From NCBI GenBank assembly GCA_964467785.1, contig CAYXVB010000042.1, positions 1 to 24,410 on the forward strand: a DNA stretch of 24,410 nt, in the 5' to 3' direction. The notes under the pieces are model-generated. The model was not told the origin of the DNA. It did not search any database and worked only from the letters and a program-made list of their open reading frames with translations. Position numbers and translations under genes: made by a program. Shown one piece after another: positions 13,605 to 21,455 of this stretch. Positions within the stretch are counted from its first letter, which is position 1. Each line of letters opens with the position of its first letter. The DNA comes from CAYXVB01 sp964467785. Lineage in GTDB: Bacteria; Bdellovibrionota; UBA1018.

Positions 13605-15305
13605 ATGAGTAGCTGGACAAAGGGCATCCGCGGAAAACTTCTGATCATGATCGCCATCCCTACCGCGGTCGTGGGCGGCTTGATCTGGACCGCCGACCGA
13701 AGTCTCTATTCCCTGGAGCATTCGTTGAAAGATGCCGTGAACGTGAATCAACAATTCGTCGAGCACTCCGGCGAGATGGATTCCGCGATCAACGGCATCA
13801 TCCGCTACTTGTGGACCGCCTATACGGCCGATTTGACCAACGCCGAAGAGCGGAGCCGCTACATCCAGTCTTCCAAAGATCAGGCCAAGCGTTTTGAGTT
13901 CAATCGGGACGAATTCCTCCGTACGGTTCAGGATTCTCGGTCCCAGGAACAGTTCAAGCCCGCGGCCGAATCTTGGGCCAAATTCCATGTCATCTTCAAA
14001 GAGGTGATCCGCCATTTTGAGGCAGGCACCCAAAACGACAATGAGGCGGCCCGTACCCGCATCTCGACCCAGCTCAGACCCAATGCCGCGATCATCTCCA
14101 AAGCCCTAGGCGAGATGCGCAAGGCGCGGATCGAAGAGATCGAAAAGGACGCCGCGGGAGACGTCGCCGATGCCGAACGCTCCATTTGGATGATCCGGAT
14201 CCTCGGCATCGCCGGCACGCTAGCCACCGCCTTTTTCGGCCTGCTCATCGCCTGGCGCCTGTCGCGTCAGCTGGCCTCGATCACCGAGAGCATCGGCATG
14301 TCCGGCGAACAGGTGCTCCAGGGCGCCACGCAGCTTTCGGGCGCGGCCCAGCAAGTCTCCAACGGAGCCACCGAGTCGGCCAGTTCGCTCGAGGAGACGG
14401 TTTCCTCGATCGAGGAGCTCTCCAGCATGGTGCAGCTCAACGCCAAAAACGCCAAACAGGCTTCCTCGCTCTCGCAGACCAGCAGTGAGGCCGCCACGCA
14501 GGGCGAGCGCGAGATCCGCAACCTCATCGAATCGATGAAGGAGATCTCCCAATCCTCCAAGAAGATCGAGGAGATCATCAACGTCATCGACGACATCGCG
14601 TTCCAGACCAACCTGCTCGCGCTCAACGCGGCCGTCGAAGCCGCCCGCGCCGGCGAACAGGGCAAGGGTTTCGCGGTCGTCGCCGAAGCGGTGCGCGGGC
14701 TCGCCCAGCGCTCCGCGTCCGCGGCCAAGGACATCACCGCATTGATCCAGGACAGCGTGTCCAAGATCGACCGCGGCAGCAAGATCGTCGACAATAGCGG
14801 CAACGCTCTCAAGACCATCGTCACCTCGGTCAAGAAGGTCTCCGACCTCAACAACGAGATCGCCACTGCCAGCGCCGAGCAGGCCAATGGCATCTCGCAA
14901 ATCTCCAAAGCCATGAACGCGCTGGACACCTCGACGCAGCAAAACGCCGCCGCGTCCGAAGAAGTCGCGGCGACTTCCGAGGAGATGTCTAGCCAGGCTG
15001 ATTCGCTCCGCGAGCTCGTCGCGCAGCTCTCCCTGATCGTCAACGGTGGCTTGTCCGTCACGCCCTCCCGCGCGCAGAAGCACCCTCAGGTCACCCAACC
15101 TGCCAAGTCCACCAAGTCCGCGACGTCCGCACCCGCTCCGTCGGCTGCTCTGGAGCCAGCGCCGGGCCGCCCCAAGCTCGAGGTGCACGAAGGCGGAAAG
15201 AGCGCCTCCGCCCCCAAGTCCTCCTCCAAGGCGGAGGAGTTGATTCCCTTTGACATGGACGAGTCAGGCGATACCGGAAAAGTCGGAACCACCGACGGCT
15301 TCTGA
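13605..15305 (+). CDS. methyl-accepting chemotaxis protein
   Basis: This 566-residue receptor has TM1 at about 12-30, a helical periplasmic sensor (31-193, like a four-helix-bundle MCP domain) and TM2 at about 194-217. The cytoplasmic coiled coil has the conserved hairpin tip INVIDDIAFQTNLLALNAAV and EAARAGEQGKGFAVVAEAVR (325-364). No clear HAMP domain follows TM2; the signalling helices start almost at once. After the coil (about 480) comes a Pro/Ser/Ala/Lys-rich linker and an acidic tail containing EELIPFDMDE and KVGTTDGF. There is no NWETF-type CheR-docking pentapeptide. ATG 13605 is preceded by GAGGAC. cheW follows after 19 bp, so both should form one transcript. Ligand unknown. Confidence 0.95.
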   Translation: MSSWTKGIRGKLLIMIAIPTAVVGGLIWTADRSLYSLEHSLKDAVNVNQQFVEHSGEMDSAINGIIRYLWTAYTADLTNAEERSRYIQSSKDQAKRFEFNRDEFLRTVQDSRSQEQFKPAAESWAKFHVIFKEVIRHFEAGTQNDNEAARTRISTQLRPNAAIISKALGEMRKARIEEIEKDAAGDVADAERSIWMIRILGIAGTLATAFFGLLIAWRLSRQLASITESIGMSGEQVLQGATQLSGAAQQVSNGATESASSLEETVSSIEELSSMVQLNAKNAKQASSLSQTSSEAATQGEREIRNLIESMKEISQSSKKIEEIINVIDDIAFQTNLLALNAAVEAARAGEQGKGFAVVAEAVRGLAQRSASAAKDITALIQDSVSKIDRGSKIVDNSGNALKTIVTSVKKVSDLNNEIATASAEQANGISQISKAMNALDTSTQQNAAASEEVAATSEEMSSQADSLRELVAQLSLIVNGGLSVTPSRAQKHPQVTQPAKSTKSATSAPAPSAALEPAPGRPKLEVHEGGKSASAPKSSSKAEELIPFDMDESGDTGKVGTTDGF

Positions 15306-15324
15306 TCCACCCAAAGGAACGAAT

Positions 15325-15846
15325 ATGAGTCAGAACACCAGTCATCTGCAGTCCAATCCTTCCAGTCAGGCCAAACCCGGCCAGTACCTCTCCTTCATGC
15401 TCAAGAGTCAGGCCTATGGCGTGCCGATCGGCACCGTGCGCGAGATCAACCGCGTGGCGGACATCACCCCCGTCCCGCAAACCCCTCACTTCGTCGCCGG
15501 CGTGATGAACCTCCGTGGCAAAGTCATCCCGGTGGTGGACCTGCGCCTCAAGTTCGACCTCGAGGCCGCGCCGCACACTCGCAACACCTGCATCATCGTG
15601 ATCGAAGGCGACAGCGGCCAGGTCGGGATGATCGTGGATGCGGTGACCGGCGTGATCGACCTCGGAGCCCAACAGATCGAGCCGGCGCCGGTCATGGGCG
15701 ACGAGACCCGAATGAGCTTCGTCCTGGGCATGGGCAAGATCGAATCCAATGTCGTCATCCTCGTCGACATTGTCCGAGCCCTCTCCAAGGAACAGCTTCA
15801 GGGCCTCAAAGATATCGCGAAAACCGGCGAATCACGCGCCGCGTAA
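15325..15846 (+). CDS. cheW: chemotaxis coupling protein CheW
   Basis: The 173-residue adaptor links chemoreceptors to the kinase CheA. The CheW fold is clear: YLSFMLKSQAYGVPIGTVREI (22-42), ITPVPQTPHFVAGVMNLRGKVIPVVDLR (50-77), a receptor-facing segment with the NLRG motif, CIIVIEGDSGQVGMIVDAVTGV and the closing MGKIESNVVILVDIVRAL. A short polar N-terminal extension and a charged C-terminal helix flank the domain. ATG 15325 has AAAGGAAC at good spacing. The frame runs in from the MCP tail region, but those codons are not CheW. Its position immediately after an MCP suggests it serves that receptor. Confidence 0.95.
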   Translation: MSQNTSHLQSNPSSQAKPGQYLSFMLKSQAYGVPIGTVREINRVADITPVPQTPHFVAGVMNLRGKVIPVVDLRLKFDLEAAPHTRNTCIIVIEGDSGQVGMIVDAVTGVIDLGAQQIEPAPVMGDETRMSFVLGMGKIESNVVILVDIVRALSKEQLQGLKDIAKTGESRAA

Positions 15847-15963
15847 TTCAACTTTCGCCCATATACGACCCACGAAATCCGCTTTGGCCCGCCAAACGAG
15901 CGTGCTAAGGTCACCTCCAAATCTGACAAATTTCAATATTTGCCAATCCACTTGGAGGAAATG

Positions 15964-16671
15964 ATGGATTTCGCTCTTTTTAGCCTCGATGGCGTGCTGT
16001 TCTTGCTCCGCTGGTTTCACTTCTTCTTCGGCGTGATCTGGATCGGCCATCTCTACTACTTCAACTTCACCCAGATGTCGGTCTTCGGTAAAGCGGACGC
16101 CGCTACCAAGAGCACCGTCATCCGCAACATCGTGCCTGAAGCCCTTTGGTGGTTCCGCTGGGGCGCCATGTTCACCATGTTCACCGGCCTGCTGATCCTC
16201 GGCGCGCGCGGTCACCGCGACGGCTTCGGTCTGTTCGCAACCTCTTGGGGCGCGGCTATCCTGATCGGCACCGTGCTCGGCCTCCTCATGTGGGCCAACG
16301 TGTGGTTCGTGATCTGGCCGAAACAGAAGATCGTCATGGCCTCGGCCAACCAGGTGGCCTCAGGCGGCCAGGCCCTGCCCAACGCGGCAGACGCCGGCGC
16401 CCGCGCCACGCTGGCTTCGCGCACCAACACGCTGTTCTCGATCCCGATGCTGTTCTTCATGGGCGCCGCCTCCCACCTTCCGCTCCAGGTCGGTCCTGAA
16501 GCCAAGTTTGGCGGCCTGGCGCTGATCGTCGCGATCATCGTCGGCGCGCTCGAAGGCAATGCCCTCGTAGGCAAGAAGCTTGGACCGATCGCTTCGGTCA
16601 AAGGCGTCGTGCACATGGGCTTTGTGTTGACGCTCGTGCTCTACGTGGTCACCGAGCTGATGCTCAAGTAA
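15964..16671 (+). CDS. PuuD-type membrane protein (urate hydroxylase N-terminal domain, DUF989)
   Basis: The 235-residue integral membrane protein has about five or six helices, starting LFLLRWFHFFFGVIWIGHLYYFNF. It also carries PEALWWFRWGAMFTMFTGLLIL, the WANVWFVIWPKQ motif, RTNTLFSIPMLFFMGAASH and a final helix VLTLVLYVVTELML. Histidines within helices could hold heme. These features match the membrane part of PuuD, the proposed membrane urate hydroxylase, which normally carries a C-terminal cytochrome c. Here the cytochrome is the next gene. GGAGG (15954-15958) is two bases from ATG 15961 and five from ATG 15964, so 15964 is chosen. No other purine gene is nearby; the substrate is therefore open. 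Confidence 0.8.
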   Translation: MDFALFSLDGVLFLLRWFHFFFGVIWIGHLYYFNFTQMSVFGKADAATKSTVIRNIVPEALWWFRWGAMFTMFTGLLILGARGHRDGFGLFATSWGAAILIGTVLGLLMWANVWFVIWPKQKIVMASANQVASGGQALPNAADAGARATLASRTNTLFSIPMLFFMGAASHLPLQVGPEAKFGGLALIVAIIVGALEGNALVGKKLGPIASVKGVVHMGFVLTLVLYVVTELMLK

Positions 16672-16692
16672 TACAGAGCGAGGAGGCCCGCC

Positions 16693-17070
16693 GTGATCAA
16701 ACGAAGTATTTTTGCGCGCGCGGGCCTCTTGACTCTCTTCCTCCCCGTCCTCCTCTTCGCCCTCTCCGCTTGCGAGACCAAAGACATCACGGAGGTCTCC
16801 TCGACGCAGGGGGATCCCCAGGCCGAGCTTCGTCAAAAAGGCCGCTCCGTCTATCGAGCCCAGTGCACCTCCTGCCATAACTCCGACCCCAAAAAAGCCG
16901 GGGGCGTGGGACCGGAGGTCTGGGGCTCCTCACGGGAGCTGCTCGAAGCGCGCATCCTGCGCGCCGAGTACCCGGCCGGCTACAAGCCTAGGCGCGCGAC
17001 TCATGCCATGCAGGCGTTGCCGCAACTTAAGAACGACATCGACGCGATCCACGCCTATCTCAATCAATAG
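16693..17070 (+). CDS. cytochrome c lipoprotein
   Basis: The 125-residue product has a hydrophobic signal with lipobox LSAC (lipidation at C27), so it is tethered on the periplasmic side. One heme c site, CTSCH (58-62), is followed by a likely axial methionine, M106 in HAMQALP, and a final helix (DIDAIHAYLNQ). This is a class I cytochrome c of small size. GTG 16693 follows GGAGG at normal spacing and lies 21 bp after the PuuD-type gene. Together they reproduce, as two chains, the architecture of fused PuuD, so it probably takes electrons from that membrane protein. A GC hairpin (GGCGC-CAA-GCGCC) follows the stop. Confidence 0.92.
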   Translation: MIKRSIFARAGLLTLFLPVLLFALSACETKDITEVSSTQGDPQAELRQKGRSVYRAQCTSCHNSDPKKAGGVGPEVWGSSRELLEARILRAEYPAGYKPRRATHAMQALPQLKNDIDAIHAYLNQ

Positions 17071-17177
17071 GCGGGCGCCAAGCGCCTGACAGCCGGCCAA
17101 GCCCAGCGTTTCTATAAATAGACCTAGGCGCGCACTGTATTTTGGCTGACAATCAAGTCAGATAGGAGGGCGAACGG

Positions 17178-17972
17178 ATGATCCGGTGGTGTTCGTTTTG
17201 TCAGTCCTATATCGGCGAAGCCCCTCCCTTCGACGACTACCAGCTGACCCATGGAATCTGCACCTCGTGCCGCGCCAGCCTCCAGACCAGCGCCCCCCCG
17301 AGCCCGAAGTCGATCCAGCCGATCCAGGCCTTTTACAATGACCTCTGGACCCGCGCACATAAAGGCGAAACCTTGAACGCGTCCAGCATCCACGCCCGGG
17401 CCACCGCGCTCGGCATCGCCCCGGCGGACCTGCTCATCGGCGCGATCCAGCCGCTCCTCTACCGGATCGGTCAGGCCTGGCAGGACCAGGAGCTCACCGA
17501 GCGCGAGGAAAAGAAGTTTTCCCTCATGGTGAGCGACCTTCTCGACATCCTGACAAAGGAGGAACTCGACCGCTCGAGTTCGGGAGCGCGCACGTCCCCG
17601 CCAGACATCCTGCTCGGCGGCACGAGCGGAAATCACCATCTTTTTGGGCCGCAGTTCATGCTCCTCGCACTGAGCAAGCGCGGAGTATCCTGCTCTCTGG
17701 TCGCCGCCCACGGCTCCGGAGACTCCGCCTGGACCGAAGCGATTGCCAAGGACAAGCCCCGCTTGCTTGGAATCTCCGTCTCGATGCACGACCAACTTTT
17801 CGATGTTACGAGCCTGATTCGAACGCTGCTGGCCGCGCATCCGCTCTACACGGGTCGTATCGTGCTAGGTGGGCTCGGAAGCCAAGGCGTCTCTCTTCCG
17901 CCTGAGCTCGCAAGCCAGGTGCGGTTACACGACGGCGATATCGATCGGCTCGTGGAGTGGATCCGTCGCTAA
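17178..17972 (+). CDS. Cys4 zinc-ribbon plus cobalamin-binding sensor protein
   Basis: This 264-residue cytosolic protein has two parts. Residues 1-32 hold C5-x-x-C8 and C28-x-x-C31, with THGICTSC, like the short ribbon found in some PAS signalling proteins. From about 45 a helical B12-binding cap has LLIGAIQPLLYRIGQAWQDQELTEREE with W101 at the place of the conserved cap tryptophan of CarH/MetH-type domains. A Rossmann B12 domain follows (143-264): GGTSGNHHLFG has N152-x-H154-x-x-G157 in place of DxHxxG, keeping the cobalt-ligand histidine, then LLGISVSMHD and GRIVLGGLGSQG. No DNA-binding or enzymatic domain is present. It may be a B12- or light-responsive signalling module. ATG 17178 has GGAGGGCG upstream. 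Confidence 0.75.
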   Translation: MIRWCSFCQSYIGEAPPFDDYQLTHGICTSCRASLQTSAPPSPKSIQPIQAFYNDLWTRAHKGETLNASSIHARATALGIAPADLLIGAIQPLLYRIGQAWQDQELTEREEKKFSLMVSDLLDILTKEELDRSSSGARTSPPDILLGGTSGNHHLFGPQFMLLALSKRGVSCSLVAAHGSGDSAWTEAIAKDKPRLLGISVSMHDQLFDVTSLIRTLLAAHPLYTGRIVLGGLGSQGVSLPPELASQVRLHDGDIDRLVEWIRR

Positions 17973-17991
17973 GGACTGACTGCGCCGCGAT

Positions 17992-19094
17992 CTATTCGGC
18001 CTTCTTCGCGGGCTCCAACTTTTCCCNNNNNNNNNNAGTAGCGTCTTGAGCTCGGCTTCCTGATAAGCGCGACCGCGTTCTTCCAGGCTCGAGCGAATCT
18101 TGCCGCGCGCGATCCGGGTCAGAAGATCGGTCTTCTTGAGCAGGTCGACCTCCAGAAAAAGCACCTGAACGAGCGCTCCGGTGCCATCGGCACCGCAGGC
18201 CACGTGGAGGAACTCCCCCCAACTGTCAAAGAAATGATCCGAATAGATGTCGCGGATCCAGAGCGCGGCCTCCGAAGCATCTGCCTTGATCGCGGTCCGA
18301 AGGTCGACGACCTGCCGGATTTGAACCTCGTCGTCCTTTTTTTCGCGGAACTGGCGCACCCAAAGCGAAGGCGAGGCCGGGCGCTTGAGCGCCGTCGGTT
18401 TGAATCCTTTGCCTTCCAGGAACGCCCATGGCTCGATGGGCTTTCCCGGGACCTCGGTTTCGAGCCGTTCCTCGGTTTTGAGATAATGCGCTACCCGATC
18501 CCCAACGAGATCGCGAAAAAGAACAAGCCTGCCGGACTCTCCGGCGGCATCCATGCGCTTGCCTTCGGGGTGGCTGACCTTGACTCGGCAGGGTGCCTGA
18601 TCGCACTCGCGGATCATCTGCAACTCGTCGCGGCTCCACGGCCCGAAATGCTTCCAGGTCCCGAGCCATCGATCCTGCCACTCGGCCGCCTGCGCATCCT
18701 TGATCGTCAGCGAGACGAACACCGCGCCATGGTCCGCGGCCATCGCCGGGGAGACCAGCGCCCGGCTCCATTCCTGGCAGCGCGTACCAATCTTTTGCGC
18801 GCGGATGGTCAGGCCGTATCCCCCTTCCGACAGGTACCCACTCCAGGGGCTTCGCTCCTCAAGATGCGCGGCGATGCTTCCAAAAGGACCTGCAGCGAGA
18901 TCTCCGGACGGGAGGACCGACGGCACCGGAGAGGCCGAGGGCGTGACTGAAGGTGTGGGTGTGGGTGCCGACGCGACGGATGCACCTGCCACCGTAAGTA
19001 CTGTTAGACCCGCCGCAAGCGCCGCGACCGCCAATGCCCTTGCATTTGTACTTCGCACCGCCCCCCCCCCTGGTTCTCCCGCGCCGCGGGACAT
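17992..19094 (-). CDS. exported hypothetical protein downstream of mlaD, with a small assembly gap
   Basis: The predicted product has about 360 residues. A hydrophobic segment (ALAVAALAAGLTVLTVAGASVA) serves as signal peptide, followed by a Thr/Pro/Ser linker (TPTPSVTPSASP). The mature part is mixed alpha/beta with four conserved-looking regions, including WSRDELQMIRECDQAPCRVKV and IRDIYSDHFFDSWGEF. I recognise no named family. Ten N at 18027-18036 interrupt the end; the natural C-terminus EKLEPAKKAE (stop 17992) needs a gap length of two modulo three, so the ten N are not exact. ATG 19094 lies four bases after the mlaD stop. A G10 tract sits at codons 9-12; GTG 19058, beyond the tract, is an alternative start. 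Confidence 0.62.
18027..18036. other. assembly gap (10 N)
   Basis: Ten N near the 3' end of the gene at 17992-19094. Joining the upstream frame to the plausible C-terminus requires a real length of 2, 5, 8, 11 and so on. Confidence 0.99.
19061..19070. repeat. homopolymer C10 (G10 on the coding strand)
   Basis: Ten consecutive C on the plus strand, giving GGG GGG GGG G at codons 9-12 of the minus-strand gene that starts at 19094. It lies just before an alternative GTG start at 19058. Confidence 0.9.
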
Positions 19095-19098
19095 GCGC

Positions 19099-20619
19099 TT
19101 AACGGAACGCGAACAACAGTTTGATATCCTCGTCGTCAAAGGACAAGCCCGCGCCCACCGAGAAAGGGAACGTGCCATTGACCGTGCGGAAGGATTCGAT
19201 ACCGCCTCGGATGTAAGTCGTCAGCCAAGGATGGATGATCGCGGTGAGGCGGCCGTCGACCGGACTGTCCGTCCGCGAGTAGATATCCCCGCGAATCTGG
19301 AACTGCTCCTCTTGCCCCGTGGGGCCGAGGTTCACCATCGCTGACAGCGCCCCGTCGTTATGGAGCACGCCCAGCGAAAGATCCAGGCGGTTGTTAAAGA
19401 AGACCTTGCCCAGCATCGCTTCGAAGAGGATGCCAGTCGACTCCGTCTGCGAGGACTGCGTCGTCGTCGTCACACCGCCCACGGTCGTAGTAGTCGTCAG
19501 CGAACTGCGGCGTCCCCGAGGATCCTGCGAGACACCAAGGAGGTAGTAGCGGTCTTTCGAGGGCCAGATGCCGAGCGTGAACCAGGCGCGGCCGCTGTCG
19601 TAGCCCATGATCTTTTCGGCGCCGACGTTGACGTTGAAGCGGACGTCGCCCACCTTCGAGAGCAGACGATTGGCGTTTTTGAGGATCTGGCGGACTTCGT
19701 CCGCGTAGGAAGGATCATTGAGAAGGCTGCCGACCGACCCTTCGCCCTGGTTGACCCGGGTCATTTGGTCACGAAGCTGCTCGATCGCGTCCTCGAGCTT
19801 GGCCAGAGTGCGCTGGGCGGTCTGGGTGAGGCCGCCTTCGGGCGCGAGCGTGCGCGAGGCGTTTTCGAGGGTGCGGTTGAGCTGCTTCATCGTCGCGCGC
19901 AGATCCTCGGGGTTGATCGCCGTCTTGAGGTTCTGGGTCAGATTGGTCATCTCGTTGACCAATGAGTCGACGCGGTTCACGAGCTTGGTCATGTCCTGGG
20001 AGCCCTCGCCCACCGGGATCTGCTGGGTCTTGGCCGCGTCCTCGGCCGCAAGCGCTTGGGGCAAAATCGCGTCGAAAATCCACGAAACCGCAAAAGCGGC
20101 CGCGGACGAAGCGGCGGAAACCGGCTCCGAAATCGCGTAGCCCGGAACAGAACCGGCGGATCCCGGAGAGCGCTCGGAGCGCCTTGGAACGACCGAAGGA
20201 GTCTGGACCGGAGTGCCGGTCATGGCAGGCTGGATCGTGCCCATATCCGGCATCGGGCCAACGTACTTGATGGGCTTGAGCTCCACGAACTTGTCCCCGA
20301 GGAAGCCTTCGCCCCGGATGTACGCCCGAGTCTGAGGAAGGACCTCCACCTTCTCGGTAATGCAAATTCCGAGCTGAACATGGGTTTCCGAGAGCACCAC
20401 CGTGCTCAGATAGCCGATCTCGAGACCCAATGAGCGCACCGCGGACTTGGTCTTGAGTCCGGTCGCGTCGTCCACGCTGATCATGACGGGTTTACAACTC
20501 CGCCACCAGTAAGGCTTGTCATTGACCACCACTGTGGTGATGCCAATCAGCATCAAGCCGATCAGCGTAAAAATCCCCACTTTAAACCGCGTGGAATGAG
20601 TCGAATCGGTTGTATGCAT
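19099..20619 (-). CDS. MCE/MlaD family lipid-transport protein with barrel-like C-terminal region
   Basis: The 506-residue protein has one N-terminal membrane helix (about 14-32), an MCE domain (43-118, with GLKTKSAVRSLGLEIGYL and RGEGFLGDKFVEL) and a Pro/Ser/Ala-rich linker. A second hydrophobic, signal-like stretch lies at 170-192. A helical region (205-320) carries heptad-like spacing. The last 180 residues alternate polar and hydrophobic in amphipathic strands (AWFTLGIWP, LFEAMLGKVFF, LDLSLGVLH, FQIRGDIYS, TTYIRGGIES, FPFSVGAGLSFDDEDIKLLFAF), as in an outer-membrane barrel. It is far longer than E. coli MlaD (about 180). The gene starts four bases after mlaE and is likely translated with it. 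Confidence 0.85.
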   Translation of the reverse strand: MHTTDSTHSTRFKVGIFTLIGLMLIGITTVVVNDKPYWWRSCKPVMISVDDATGLKTKSAVRSLGLEIGYLSTVVLSETHVQLGICITEKVEVLPQTRAYIRGEGFLGDKFVELKPIKYVGPMPDMGTIQPAMTGTPVQTPSVVPRRSERSPGSAGSVPGYAISEPVSAASSAAAFAVSWIFDAILPQALAAEDAAKTQQIPVGEGSQDMTKLVNRVDSLVNEMTNLTQNLKTAINPEDLRATMKQLNRTLENASRTLAPEGGLTQTAQRTLAKLEDAIEQLRDQMTRVNQGEGSVGSLLNDPSYADEVRQILKNANRLLSKVGDVRFNVNVGAEKIMGYDSGRAWFTLGIWPSKDRYYLLGVSQDPRGRRSSLTTTTTVGGVTTTTQSSQTESTGILFEAMLGKVFFNNRLDLSLGVLHNDGALSAMVNLGPTGQEEQFQIRGDIYSRTDSPVDGRLTAIIHPWLTTYIRGGIESFRTVNGTFPFSVGAGLSFDDEDIKLLFAFR

Positions 20620-20623
20620 AAGG

Positions 20624-21430
20624 CTAGGTCACCACTTTCATCACAGAAAATCCGAAAGGCAAAAGAGAAGTCAGAATGTAATCACTGAGAAGAATCGTCA
20701 AGCAGCTTGCGACCACCGTATTCCGCGCGGCGGAGCCCACGGCGCGAGCTCCTCCGAAGGCGCGAAATCCGCAGAAACAGCCGATCCAAGTCAGCACTAA
20801 TCCGAAGACGGCCGCCTTGACCAGGCAATGGGTCACTTCAATCGCGTCGACCACTTTGGTGAACTGATACCAGTAGACTTGGTAGTCCAGCCCCATCACT
20901 CCGCAAGCGACCAACGCAGAAGCCACCGAAGCGATCACCGTGAAAAACACCGCCAGCAACGGCAGCATCAGTACGCCCGCCGCGACACGCGGAACGACCA
21001 GGTACTCGATCGGATCGACGGCCATCACTTCGAGCGCATCGATCTGCTCGGAAAGCCGCATGCTTCCGATCTCGGCCGCCATGGCGGCTCCGGCCCGCCC
21101 GGTCACCATGATGGCCGCCATCACGGGGCCAAGCTCGCGGAACATCGCCACGCCCACGCTTCCCCCCACCAGGGCCTCGGCCCCGAAACGGTAAAAGGAA
21201 ACGTACAACTGATATCCCATCACTCCGCCCAGGAAGAGGCCGGCCACGAGATTCACGCCGAGCGAGCTGACGCCGATGAATTCGCACTGACGGAGAAACA
21301 AGCCCCTTCGCTTCCAAAAACCCCGAGCCGACCGGAGCGTTTCGAAAACAAAGAGCGAAAAATCTCCCAAGATGGTGATAGAAGATTGGATTATCTTAGA
21401 CCAGTCCACAGTGGCTTTAGTTAAGACCAT
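20624..21430 (-). CDS. mlaE: MlaE-type ABC transporter permease
   Basis: The product has 268 residues with about five membrane helices. The MlaE signature is complete: FRELGPVMAAIMVTGRAGAA, MAAEIGSMRLSEQIDALEVM and AVDPIEYLVVPRVAAGVLML (residues about 96-155), which forms the coupling helix region that meets the ATPase. The family moves phospholipids or sterol-like lipids between the inner membrane and an MCE protein. No mlaF ATPase gene lies beside it; the upstream neighbour is a divergent RND gene. The ATG at 21430 lacks a clear ribosome site and is only 25 bp from the divergent start, so a later start such as GTG 21409 is possible. mlaD follows after four bases. Confidence 0.93.
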   Translation of the reverse strand: MVLTKATVDWSKIIQSSITILGDFSLFVFETLRSARGFWKRRGLFLRQCEFIGVSSLGVNLVAGLFLGGVMGYQLYVSFYRFGAEALVGGSVGVAMFRELGPVMAAIMVTGRAGAAMAAEIGSMRLSEQIDALEVMAVDPIEYLVVPRVAAGVLMLPLLAVFFTVIASVASALVACGVMGLDYQVYWYQFTKVVDAIEVTHCLVKAAVFGLVLTWIGCFCGFRAFGGARAVGSAARNTVVASCLTILLSDYILTSLLPFGFSVMKVVT

Positions 21431-21455
21431 AAACCGGCTAAACTCAAGGTTTCAA

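Noticed and set aside
14220..15188. Long minus-strand frames opposite the MCP
   Set aside because: Low-complexity Gly/Asp/Leu repeats produced by the Ala/Ser/Glu-rich chemoreceptor coil on the other strand.
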